64,000 bases of DNA from Scedosporium boydii. Lineage: Eukaryota; Ascomycota; Sordariomycetes; Microascales; Microascaceae. The position numbers and the translations under genes were made by a program. The notes beneath the pieces were generated by a model, which did not search any database, was not told the origin of the DNA, and saw nothing but the letters and a program-made list of their open reading frames with translations. Positions 35,396 to 45,310 of this stretch are shown piece by piece; within the stretch, counting starts at the first letter, position 1, and the number at the start of each line of letters is the position of its first letter. The DNA is taken from the NCBI GenBank assembly GCA_002221725.1, contig NJFT01000024.1:124001-188000 (forward strand). The letters are read 5' to 3'.

Positions 35396-37075
35396 TCAAG
35401 AAACCTCATCATCCCACTGACAACATGAATCCATCTTGACCGTTGGAGCGAGCTGAATATACCTGCGCACAGGTCCGCACCCAAGCCTCAGCACCGGCAT
35501 GCGAGCAAGCCCCGGCCTCGGTCTACACTTCGTCGGCGTCGCCTCCCACCTCAATCTTTCCTCCAAGCCCACGGTAAAGTGGTTCCAGGCCCACGTCGCT
35601 TTCTCCAACTCCTCGCATAGTGTAAGCGTGAATTGGAACTCCGTCGACGAGTCCGGGTCGATGTAGCCCTTGTGCTCGAACCATCCCCACGGCTTCGTGG
35701 TTGCTGCGAGGATCTCCTTTCCCTCTTGGGGGATGGCCGGTCCCGGACACGCGAAAGGCGCGTCGAGGATAAGAAGGACATCCGAGGGGAGCGCGGGGGA
35801 GCAGAAAGTTGTCTCGAATATGTGCTTGAGATCAATCTTCGGCCGCGGCTTGGGATGAATAAGACTCATGGGGGGGTGGATGGTGAACGTCGTGGCGTTC
35901 GTGTGCGCGGGACCGGCGTAGTAGAGGATGATGAGGTCGTTGGGACCCTTTCTGTTGATAAGCTTGGCGATAGCGTCGGCCAGGTACCTCTCGGCGTCCT
36001 TTCGGGGCAGTACGCAATGCTTGACGCTATAGTAGTACCCCGAAACGAAAACGTTCTCAAGCCTCTTCATCGGCGCCGGCGGCGGAGCTGCGTCGGATTC
36101 TCCCCAGCGGATCATGAGGACTTCGGCGGTGTAGTAAGGGATGAGGTGGCGGTGGCGGACGACGATTTTCTCCTCTACTTGTTTTCGGATCCTCTCGCAC
36201 TCGGCGACTCTCTTCTTTTCTTCTTTGGTAGCATCGTCCTCCTCTTCTTCTTCTTCTTCTTGAGCATCGCCCTCAGGTGTGGCCTCGGAACCTGCCGTAG
36301 GGGGATGCTCCTGGGTCGGCACTTTGAATGCCTTGCATGTGGGACATTCGGTGCAGAGAGGTCCTTTGCGCCCGATCATGGAAATATTCCGGAGACACGC
36401 CGCGATGCCTTTGAAATGAGACTTTCCGTTTCCAGGCCCTGTGCTATCGTGGCAATGGTTACGGCAGCAAGGTTTTAGTTCAGGGATTCCGTCCGAGTCA
36501 GCCTGTCTGCTTCCTAGTGAGGCAGTCTTCCGGTACTTATTTGCACCTGCATTAACTGACGCGGAAGCCGTCTCAGGGTCCGAGTCGGAGCCGCTTCCAT
36601 GGAGAGGTTCTCTATGATGCAAGGCTTCGGGTGCCCGGAGCAGAGGGCAGCTAGCGTCAGGAGACTGAAGGTCGCTGTTACTCGCCGGAAGTTCCAGCAT
36701 CTCGAGGGACTCTTTAGGACTTGCCTGCTTCGAGGCGTCCTTCGTCTTTGATCTTTTCGACACGCAAGCGGAGAAGTACGTCTTTGTGAAAGCACGGAAT
36801 ATGCCCGACTCATCGGACGAGTTTCCGGGAGAGGAGTCCCTCGATCTTTTGACGGAACTCGGGACGAAAAGTCCCAGGACGTCATAGTCCACCGAACCGG
36901 GCGTGGGTAGATCCCCGATGGGACGCTCCGGTGCCTTGCCTTTGCTCTTGTTCTTGAAACCCTTGGACGTCTTGCGGTTGATTTCAACGAGTTTCCCGTC
37001 GAGGACGCCTTGCATAGGTTGGTCCAGGGATAGCTTGAGGTTTAACCCGCCCGGGTTGGTAGATGTCGTCGTCAT
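35396..37075 (-). CDS. Protein with degenerate caspase-like domain
   Basis: This 559-aa single-exon protein has a C-terminal region that resembles the caspase-like (peptidase C14) fold seen in fungal metacaspase relatives. KDAERYLADAIAKLI (359-373) and NDLIILYYAGPAH (379-391) match the helix and strand that normally end in YYAGHG with the catalytic His. SDVLLILDAP (431-440) matches the strand that normally ends in DCC with the catalytic Cys. EILAATTKPW (454-463) matches the next strand, usually LAACG. Here the expected His is Pro389 and the expected Cys is Ala439 or Pro440, so the enzyme looks inactive. Residues 203-247 hold seven Cys (CC, C, C, C-x2-C-x2-C), possibly a metal site. A Glu run lies at 273-280. 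The N-terminus is basic and Ser-rich. The fold assignment is from pattern recognition only. Confidence 0.6.
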   Translation of the reverse strand: MTTTSTNPGGLNLKLSLDQPMQGVLDGKLVEINRKTSKGFKNKSKGKAPERPIGDLPTPGSVDYDVLGLFVPSSVKRSRDSSPGNSSDESGIFRAFTKTYFSACVSKRSKTKDASKQASPKESLEMLELPASNSDLQSPDASCPLLRAPEALHHREPLHGSGSDSDPETASASVNAGANKYRKTASLGSRQADSDGIPELKPCCRNHCHDSTGPGNGKSHFKGIAACLRNISMIGRKGPLCTECPTCKAFKVPTQEHPPTAGSEATPEGDAQEEEEEEEDDATKEEKKRVAECERIRKQVEEKIVVRHRHLIPYYTAEVLMIRWGESDAAPPPAPMKRLENVFVSGYYYSVKHCVLPRKDAERYLADAIAKLINRKGPNDLIILYYAGPAHTNATTFTIHPPMSLIHPKPRPKIDLKHIFETTFCSPALPSDVLLILDAPFACPGPAIPQEGKEILAATTKPWGWFEHKGYIDPDSSTEFQFTLTLCEELEKATWAWNHFTVGLEERLRWEATPTKCRPRPGLARMPVLRLGCGPVRRYIQLAPTVKMDSCCQWDDEVS

Positions 37076-38012
37076 GCCGGGAGATGGGGATTTGTGTTTG
37101 CCGGGATACTTCAGGGGATGGGGATGGAGCTAGGTCAGGGAGCTTGGATGGCTGCTGTTCTGAGTCTTTTGCTCTGCCACCGTGAAGTTTATCCCGGGGG
37201 GGATGGGGTGTGCCGTTTTAGGGCTTGCGTAAAGCAACCTAGGTTTTGTATCAAGGGTAGGAAAACAGGGAAGTTGGATGATGGGAAAAGGGGGAGAGTA
37301 TGAAAAGGGCCGGCTCGTCTCCTCGAACACCGGTTTTATATTTGTTGTTTACATGGTGCTATCACGAGCCGAAGCTTGACTTACACAGCAGCCGCTCTTT
37401 CCCGCTACTATTTAAGCTATTTCGATGGAGTGGGCAAGGTACCATGGATGGCACACTACAGCGGAATATACAAGGCGCAAGCTCTTGTTTTCTTCCCTTC
37501 TTCTTTGCTAACTGCTCGTCTAGTACCTTCCAAAGTACGAGAATGTGATATTATTTTTACGAGGTCACCAGTAGGTTTGACATCTACCGGTCTACCGGTG
37601 ACAGGGCCGGCGTTTGGCCGGACAGTCTAGCATGATGGTGTCGGCCCATTTTTCAGGATCAACCTTTTCTAGTCGGACTTGCACAAGCTTTTGGATGAGC
37701 TCGTGTAAGTAAATAAACTCGTAGAATGAGAGGCGATGGTAGATAGAGGCGGATGGTACTCTAGCATACTTTGGATTGCGTTCCGCTGGGGGTCATTCGT
37801 CACACTGGCCTGATCTGGATGTTTATGAAAAGCAGTACTCGCATTCGAGGAATGCTCTTCTCGGAGTATAATATGGTGGTATCTTCAGCGGGTAAACAGG
37901 CTTCACCTGATCTCTTGCACAGCCTTACACGGTGTGTGGGAAACGTACAACCTTTTATACATTATCAAAACACATGAAAGCCACCTGTGAAAGCCTCATC
38001 TGCATCAAGAAC

Positions 38013-38059
<47 letters not shown>

Positions 38060-38080
38060 AACAAAATAAAACCCATACAT
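37076..38080. other. Intergenic with long poly(A) tract
   Basis: It contains the promoter of the caspase-like gene and the 3' flank of MAD1. No gene was recognised. A 41-nt poly(A) run at 38017-38057 and the duplicated CTACCGGT/CTACCGGT (37577-37592) are the only notable items. Confidence 0.5.
38017..38057. repeat. Poly(A)41 homopolymer
   Basis: There are 41 consecutive A on the plus strand, 23 bp beyond the MAD1 stop codon, so the MAD1 transcript would carry a long U-run in its 3' UTR. The exact length is unreliable in most sequencing methods. Confidence 0.9.
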
Positions 38081-40540
38081 TTAATCCCTTGACGCCTTCG
38101 TATGCTCATCATAAAACTCCAAAGTCAACGCCGCCAAAAACCCCGGTATACACCCCTTCTCCCTCACCCAAAACTTGATCTGGTCATCGATCCTCTGTGC
38201 GAACGCGCTCCTCGGGCCCCCGCCCACCTTCATGGTGCCCTTCTCGCCGTCGAAGACGATGCTGTTCTCGTGCTCGTCCGTCCGGCTGGGGTAGTACACG
38301 CTCTCGACGCGCATCTTGCCGTTGGGGATGAAGGTTACCGTCCACCCCAGCGTGCTGAAGATGGCCTCCTTGAACTCGGCGCTTTTCGCCGTCCAGACCT
38401 CCTTGAGGCGCCTGGCTGACTTTTGCGCTGATGCTGTTTCGGCTTTGGCTTCTTGGACTTGGCGCTGGGCGGCGTCGAGCGTCGAGGCCGGCACTGTGGG
38501 GAAAGAGGCGGAATTTTTGGGGTTTTGCATGTGCGCGAGGAGTTCGGCGTTTTCTTTCTTTAGCGCCTCGAGGGTCGACATTTTGATGGCCTCAAAGTCC
38601 GAGGTTGGGTTGGATCGGAGGGCGAGGATCCGCACCGCGCCGCGCCTCTTGGCTGCGCGCAGCTGCTCCTTGGACACGGAAAGTTCTTTTTCGCTGAGGG
38701 CCAGCTTGGTTTGGATGGCCGATAGCTCGTTCTGGAGAGTTCGGTTCTTCCTGATGAGCTGGCCCAACTGTTCATGTGATGCGCCGCCATTGCTGGGCTC
38801 GACAGACCGCTGGCGCTTACTTCCAGGCGCTGGGGCGCTGGTTGCCGACTCGGCAGCGCTGAGTTCAGTGTGCAGAGCCTGAACCTCGGCCTTGTACTTA
38901 TCGACGAGGTCCTCTAGTTCTTGTATTCGTTGGGCACGCACTTGGTCGTGCTGTTCGGGCTGAAATGTGAGGTCCTCTGCGTCGAATGTTTTTAGCTGCG
39001 CCCTCAAATACTCCACTTCCTTCACGGCAAGGGCGCGCTGTCTGTCTAACCTTAGGCGTGCCTTGTCGCCATCGAACGCTGAACTAGACGTAGCAGCAGC
39101 CTTGGCCTTCTCAACTTCGGCCTTCAGATGTGCCTTTTCTTCCTCGAGTCCTTGAATCGTAGTTTCGTGAGCCGCCACGTCTGCCTGGAGAGTTCCCATC
39201 TTCTCCATGTAGGAGGCAGACGTAAGGCGCTCCTGAACTAGGGCGCGCGCAAGTTCCTCAGGAGATTCAAATTTCATATCCTCACCAGCAGATTCAGCCG
39301 TGGACTGTAGATACGCCGTCCACGCCAACCTCTCGTCCTCGAGGCGCTGCCGTTGTATCCTAGCCTCATCAAGTTCGGCTTCAAGAACCTCCGCAGCCTC
39401 CAATTTCCTCTGAAGCATTCGCTTCTCTTCCTCGACAACCTCGACTGCCTTGTGAATTTGTCGTAAATGCCTTAGCTCGGCTAGTTGTTCTCGATTCGTC
39501 GCTTCCAGTTTCCGGATGTGTTGGACTTGCTCCGATAGCTCGCGCTTAATCACTGCCATAGTCTCAGCATCGCCCGTGTGCGCCTTTAAACGTAGTACTT
39601 CAGCCTCCAAATTCCCAATCTGAGTATCTTTTTCCGCAACTTGGGCCTGCGTGGCCTGCAGCACAGCCTCTCTCGATGCGCTTTCCTGCTCAAGCTCATG
39701 CACGGTCCTTTGCATCGTGTCGAGCTGCATCTGAACATCCATAATCTTCTTTTCGCTGATGCGCGCAGCATCATCCTTCGCCGTCGCAAGCTCCTCCATC
39801 TGCTCCGCCAACACACGGTTCTCCTCCTCGACATCCCTCAGCTTCTTATCGAGGGTAGATTTTCCCTGCGCCGCCGCCTCACGCAGCTCCCGCAGTTCCG
39901 TCTGGGCACTCTCCAGCTGGCGCGCAAGCTTGGACCCTTCGGCCTCGGCCGCCTGCTTCTTCTCAAAATCCTCCTGCGCCCGCCTCTTCTGATCCTCGAG
40001 CTCCGTCCGGTGGCGCGCCTCGGCCATTTCCTTCTCCTGCTCAAGCGTGCTCAGCGTGTATCTCAGCGTGCCCAGCTCGGCCTTGAGCTCCTCGATGCAT
40101 CGGCGGTGGGATTCGTACTCCTCGGCGTCGGGCGGGGCCATGTTTTCTTTCGAACTCTCGCGGGATACGGTGCGTGTGGGTTCGGGTGCGTAGCTGTGTC
40201 GGGAGGCGGGGCGCAGTGTCGTCGTTGTTGTCGGGTGCGTCGCAGTCTCCCCCGTAAAGAGATTATATGTCGGCTGGCCTGAACGATACGAAGCAACCTA
40301 TAAAATTCGGGTAAAAAATGTCAGCCAAACCTACGTTGGTATTTTTACGAAACCCCCGACGAAAGAGGAGCGGAGCGGCAAAATAACAAACTATCTTCAT
40401 TCACCTACCCGAGACTCCCTTAGAGACGTATTGGGCCGTGGCAGATTGCTACCACTAGGAGTGCGAAGCCTCCCCGAAACAGAGGCACGCCTCGGCCCAT
40501 CATCGCCAGGTCTACGTTCTTGCGTGTTGCGTGAGCTCAT
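38081..40540 (-). CDS. mad1: Spindle assembly checkpoint protein MAD1
   Basis: This is Mad1, the coiled-coil partner that recruits and converts Mad2 at unattached kinetochores. The model is complement(join(38081..40297,40409..40540)), 782 aa. Exon 1 (44 residues, beginning MSSRNTQERR) and the first 50 residues of exon 2 (ending SSKENMAPP) are Arg/Ser/Thr-rich. Most of the protein is heptad-repeat coiled coil. The C-terminal domain starts with RRLKEVW near residue 673; RLK is the motif that contacts Bub1. It continues with an RWD-like domain (STLGWTVTFIPNGKMRVESVYY). The intron has GTAGGT and TTATAG borders and preserves phase 0. An internal ATG at 40141 would lose the N-terminus and is not preferred. 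The gene is divergent from the unknown gene at 41123. Confidence 0.92.
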
Positions 40541-41122
40541 CGTGTGGTGACTTCACCGGTTTGGTTGGCGCGTATTATTGGAGATGTCGAGCTCACGAAG
40601 CTCGTTCTGGAAGTAAACAAGAACTTGGTTGCGAGGCAGTTTCAGCGGGCGCTCACGTGATCATTTTCTTTCATTGGGTATCGCCGGCATGAGTCGCATT
40701 GAGTCGCATCCCAGCTCCAAAGGACAACCTTCCCGTCCGACATTCCAAGGATAAGATCAGAAGCTTCTTCAGGAGGCATAAAGTTGGGATCAATTGATTC
40801 TGGAGATATAACGAATGTTCCTAAACTGCAGTTCTTATGTTGTGATAAATCTGCTTGGACTGCCGTTTCGGGGGTGGAAAGCGGTGCTAATTTCAGGGAG
40901 ACCTCGGTCCAACCCTTTCCTCTCCCTCATGGCAGGACAATCTCTGATATGAGTAGGCTCTTCGTGAGGACAGGAAAAAAAAGTACTTACATCAATATAG
41001 GCTTTTCTATCACTACGGGTTGAACCTAGGGATAGGCACCAGTTAGACCAGCGCGAACGAACTCCAACTATTCTGTCCGAGGATACATAATTCCCCAAGT
41101 CGTAACCACCAGTCTGTACGAG
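40541..41122. promoter_or_regulatory. Divergent promoter region of mad1 and the next gene
   Basis: These 582 bp lie between divergent genes. No ORF of interest is present. It contains GGGATCAATTGATT (about 40787-40800), a short palindrome-like element similar to ones near 22.67 and 44.6 kb. Confidence 0.45.
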
Positions 41123-42389
41123 ATGGCAGAATTAAGCAATATAGACATCAACCTTGGCACTAGGGAGGAGGACTGGCCCGACGTCGATGTCGATTCCGAT
41201 ACAGAGGAGGGTCGTGAGGCTATGGAGCGCGCTGAGGCTGCTATGCTCGCGACCATCGAGCGGTCCATCCAGCGACGAAACCAGCAGTGCGCTAGCTCCA
41301 ATACCAATGACGACGTCCCGGAGGCCCTATTCGCCAAAGCCGAAAGCCACCAAGACCAGCTGACACAGGAGGAACGCCAACTCCTTCTCAGCCGCGGCGG
41401 CCTCGCAGGCAAGGCACTCGCCTATCCCGAATCCCTCACCACCGAGGAACTACACAAGGTCCTCCTCTGGGCGCCGCCGGATGTGGCTCGCACCAACATC
41501 CAAAGCGCCACCGATGGGGCTCTCAGCACGCCCATGGAGCTGTATGCCAAGGGCAAGGATGCGGTAGACCGAGGCCAGCTCGGGGCCATGCTAAACGATA
41601 ACGAGATTGAGGTACTAGCGCTGGGCTTCTTTGACCACGCGAATTTTCGAGGGGGGGAAAGTTGGACGGCTTTCGGTGAGCCGGGGATCGGAAAGGCCAA
41701 GGAACTACTACATAAGCGGCTGGGAATGGATTTCGCCGTTCTTTCATCAGGCTATGACGCACTGGTCGGAGAGGATCGGGGCGAGGATGAGGATGAGTTT
41801 CCAGGCATTACAGCCTGTAGTACCTCCGCCGCAACTATCGCGTGCTGATCGCATCGGATCCGGCCCCTGGCCACCCACCACCGCTCCGACTGGTCCTCTC
41901 AATCTCTTTATGGATGATACAAACGTCTCTGGTTGGGACGTCGAACCGGGGTGGTTTAGGCTCCCCGAAGACCAAAGGGAAGCATATCGCGCTCGATCCG
42001 AAACGCTTCGTTGTGAGGCCTGGGCTGTGTATGAGACAGCCAAGGCCCAAGGTACACTTCCCAGGATGGAGGAGTGGGTACCGCGACACCTACGCCCGGT
42101 GGTGGACCGTGCGAACGACCCCAGGTACCCTTTTGGAACCGATAGACGGCCCGGGTTCCCGCGGCGGCCAGATTACGTTACGGGACTCAAGGTGTTTCTC
42201 CAGGAACAGGGGGACGGGGTGGAGTGGCAGGAGATACTTCGAAGATGGGATGCCTTGACCGAGGGGCAGAGGGCGGCGTATGAGGCCACGGCCACGGCGG
42301 CTAGGGCTGCCGGCCAGGTTGAGTATCGGAATGGGAGGGACTTTGATTACATTACGTGGCTGGAAAACAGGCAAGCGACGGGGAACTAG
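41123..42389 (+). CDS. Unknown protein; intron or frameshift near 41.7-41.8 kb
   Basis: Two good coding stretches lie in different frames: 41123 to about 41800 (MAELSNIDINLG onward; blocks TTEELHKVLLWAPPDVARTN and STPMELYAKGKDAV) and about 41805-42389 (FMDDTNVSGWDVEPGWFRLP, EEWVPRHLRPVVDRAND, DYVTGLKVFLQEQ). Removing a 145-nt intron 41676..41820 (donor GTGAGC, acceptor CTGTAG) joins them and gives 373 aa. However, the first frame stays open and looks coding through that intron (GKAKELLHKRLGMDF), and dropping one C at 41801-41802 would join the frames directly. So either the intron is real, perhaps alternatively retained, or there is a one-base frameshift from mutation or sequencing. The C-terminal half has Trp/Pro-rich short repeats. 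I do not recognise the family; no signal or membrane segment is seen. Confidence 0.6.
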
Positions 42390-43656
42390 GCCCGGAATTA
42401 CTCAGATACTGTCCGGTAGCTTGTAGCTGGTGGCTAAGGTAGCTTATGGGATTGCCACTCACACATCTTTGTTTGGGGTACATGGAATCTGCGAGGTTTG
42501 TTTCTCCTTAGGTCACCTTCAGGAAAATCCTTGAAGATACTGCTTTGTCGGAGCCGAGAAACACAACCCAAAGTTGAAAGTGCCTACGCTTGCCCAGGGA
42601 CATAGGGGCGCAGACTGGAAACGGCACAACTTCGAGAAATGGCCCAATGGTCAATGGGTGGCCGTAGTGGTCTTCATAGGACGTCGGGAAATCAGCGATC
42701 TGCGGGAATCTGCATCGCCGAACTTCACTAGCACAAGGGATAGAGGAAAAGTAGAAATAAAAGAAGTGATATTGAAAAGAAAGAAAAAAGAATGGATCTC
42801 ACAAGACAGCCTCCGAAACTGAGGGGAACGCCTGATCGCTTGCAGTCGCCCATACCTCCCTCTAACACATGCTGAACGGTCTGATTCTAAGTCCTCGCCC
42901 ATGGTCGTTGGAGCCATCGTGTAAGTGAGGTCTGGCTGTGTGGCTCTTCGAGCTTCCCTTGTGGCGGTGGCTTTCCGCAGTGTGGCACTGTGAAATGCCA
43001 GCTGCTCTACGCACTAACGCACCACTATCGAAGACAGCTCCTGATATACCACGGCCTCTCTTGTAGTACTCACACATATCTTATCATCCCTTGTGTGGAG
43101 TTCACCAGGCTTATTTAGGAGCCAGATACGCGTGTAGGTAACGACACGCAGAAAGTGGGCCTCCATTGACTCTCTCCAACGCTGCTGCCACACTCCGTAA
43201 ATAACAAGGGAGAACTGGTGATCATATGAGATCTCAAATTCGGCCATCACCCCCATGACCTTTTGATAGACCTCGACGGGTCGGCTCTTGACATCGCTGT
43301 CGTTGTAATAGTCGAAAACGGCCATTATACTCTAGACGTGGCCTAGCACCTGCCCCGGGTTCGCGCGAATGGGGAAGATGCACGTGCCCATCCACGCGGA
43401 GTCTCTGACGAGGTTTCGCAGATTATATATAAACTTTCGTCTTCATCAAATTAAGCCTCGAGTTACACACCACCAGACCCAAGCGGCCCTCCATAGAACC
43501 TAACTTGAGGAGGGACGTGTCTGCTGGCGTGAGGGCCGTATGCTTCTTCCATTAGTCAGAGTTGGAGACGAACATCCGGACCTGGTGGGTGCTGGCGGGG
43601 TGACCAAAGGGGAAGGGGCCAGGTAACTGGCTGGGCCGAGACCGACGAGGCCGCCG
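42390..43656. other. Intergenic/accessory stretch with one weak ORF
   Basis: A minus-strand ORF at 43014-43325 (103 codons, starting MAVFDYYND) has reasonable composition and a TATATATAA about 100 bp upstream at 43423-43431, but shows no motif and could be chance or another gene fragment. Nothing else was recognised in this stretch. Confidence 0.35.
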
Positions 43657-44357
43657 TCAAGCGAGGCCGTTATGAAGGCGGCCAATGGTGTTCAGTTCTA
43701 AGATGTGTTCTGAGACCCAGATATGATTAACTTCACTCTTAGCGGTCTTCGTCTTAAGCATATAGTCCTGCGGCCGGTAACGGGTCGACTTGACAACGTA
43801 GCGGGAATCCTCCCCGTTGAGAGAGATCAAGTCGCCCCCTCGATTGTCCGTTGGGATATGGCGAGGACTCAATGATGTCGCAGGCCAGTCCCAGTGTCAC
43901 CGTGACGTGATCATGTACGCTCTCGGTTGGCCCATCGAGCCCGAGTAACGACCCTCTAGGATCCCGCTCTTCTACCAGTTCCAACGTTCGAGCGCCTCGC
44001 TGTAGTGCTTGGGCCTTCCTTGGGTCTCGGCGACGGTGAAATTAAAATACGTCAATCTACCCTCCCACTTGGAGAGATCGAAGCCCAACATCCGGACACG
44101 GCACTGGTCCGTTCATAGCCGTCGGCGTCAAGATAACCGAGTTTGGTCTTGGTCGGGGTATCGGCCGTGTCGTCTCTGTCCTCGTCATCAGCACGTATTT
44201 CATATAGGTGGTAAAATCGGTAGGTCTCTAACCATGGTCTTAGGAGGCATTTTAGGTGTGTACGTATACTTAGCGCCATACGAGGGTAACTGGCGCAGCC
44301 AGTCCTGGATCCCTGGGATATCTGGCGGCGGGCAATATATAGAGAGAGGCGTTTCAC
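43657..44357 (-). pseudogene. Decayed protein-coding gene, multiple frameshifts
   Basis: Read on the minus strand, four successive stretches look like one protein but lie in changing frames. The first (44357 to about 44097) includes KTKLGYLDADGYERTSAVSG. The second (about 44096 to 43972) includes GFDLSKWEGRLTYFNFTVAE and ends in TAG. The third (43984 to about 43845) includes VTVTLGLACDIIESSPYPNG. The fourth (about 43840 to 43657) includes SRYVVKSTRYRPQDYMLKTK and ends with TGA. Fragments abut with almost no gap, so at least three one-base shifts and one internal stop separate them. I do not recognise the family. AT-rich DNA to the right (44600-44830) fits a decaying locus. Introns cannot explain the breaks because there is no room for them. 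Confidence 0.6.
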
Positions 44358-45310
44358 GAAGTAGGTTTGTCCTTTGTATCCAGGTTCAAAGGAAACAAGA
44401 TTCGAAATTATTGTCCTTCGTCTTCATGGTTTCAATTGTTGGAAATTTCATGAAGGTGGTTGCTTTCTAACATTAGCTAAGCTTCAGACGGAGGAGCATG
44501 TTCATGGATTGCTCCTTCCAAGCTCTGATTCTCTATCTAACTGGAGTACCTCCATATAAGTAAGGGCTTCCATAAGCAGTAAAACCACCAAATCCCCAAT
44601 ATCATCAATTGATCATTGATCCCTTTCTATCCCTCGCCACTAACAAGTTGACAGCACTGCTAGAGCACGTGATAAACACCTGGCAGCTAGACAAGAATTA
44701 ACAACTTCTCATGATCATACTCAGATTAATATTAGGATTTGATCAAAATATAATTAAGAAATACAATGTGTATAAACTAGAGCTATAACTGTACTATAAA
44801 ACTCTCATTGACACTTTACAAACTAATCTCTATGTCCATGTCCTGATGGATTGATGCCAACCCCAAGCGTGCGGCATCCGGCATTAACCACAAGCAGCTA
44901 TTCTCCGAAAAAGCTCCTTGAGAAAGAGCACAAGCAACTCCACCGAAAATTCCCCTCCACCATAAACCTCCGACGACCACCTCCTCGCCAATCCCAGCGC
45001 ATGTCTAGAGTCCTGGAGTTCTGCTCTTCTGGACGACTAAGCAGGCCGCCTGACTAGGGCGGACAGACGCTTCTTCAGTCCTCTGTCCACCTTGGCTTTG
45101 CTTTGCATTGCTTTTGCTTCCTCTTCCATGAGACTCTCGACACGTTTCTGAAGAGGTTCCTCGCTATATCTGCGCCGGATCACCCGCGTCCGTTGGCTCG
45201 GTTGCCATTGATCTAGAAAACTACGTCCACTACTATCGGAGCACTTTCCGTCGCAGGAGCCGGTTCTTGAGGAAGAATCATACAGACTCCCCCCAAACCA
45301 CATCGCCGCG
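44358..45310. other. AT-rich intergenic stretch and TAM41 promoter
   Basis: Positions 44690-44830 are strongly AT-rich. A minus-strand ORF at 45037-45375 overlaps exon 1 of the TAM41 gene; its 3' half is Lys/Glu-rich, but it has no supporting evidence. The rest contains no recognised gene. Confidence 0.4.

Noticed and set aside
35633..36478. 281-codon plus-strand ORF
   Set aside because: It is antisense to the caspase-like gene and has no motif of its own.
39641..40282. 213-codon plus-strand ORF, Leu/Arg-rich
   Set aside because: It is antisense to MAD1; Leu/Arg runs are the usual mirror of Glu/Lys-rich coiled coil.
41000..41075. GGTTCAACCC on the minus strand, possible tRNA B-box
   Set aside because: The T stem does not pair and no A-box or acceptor stem is found at the correct distance.
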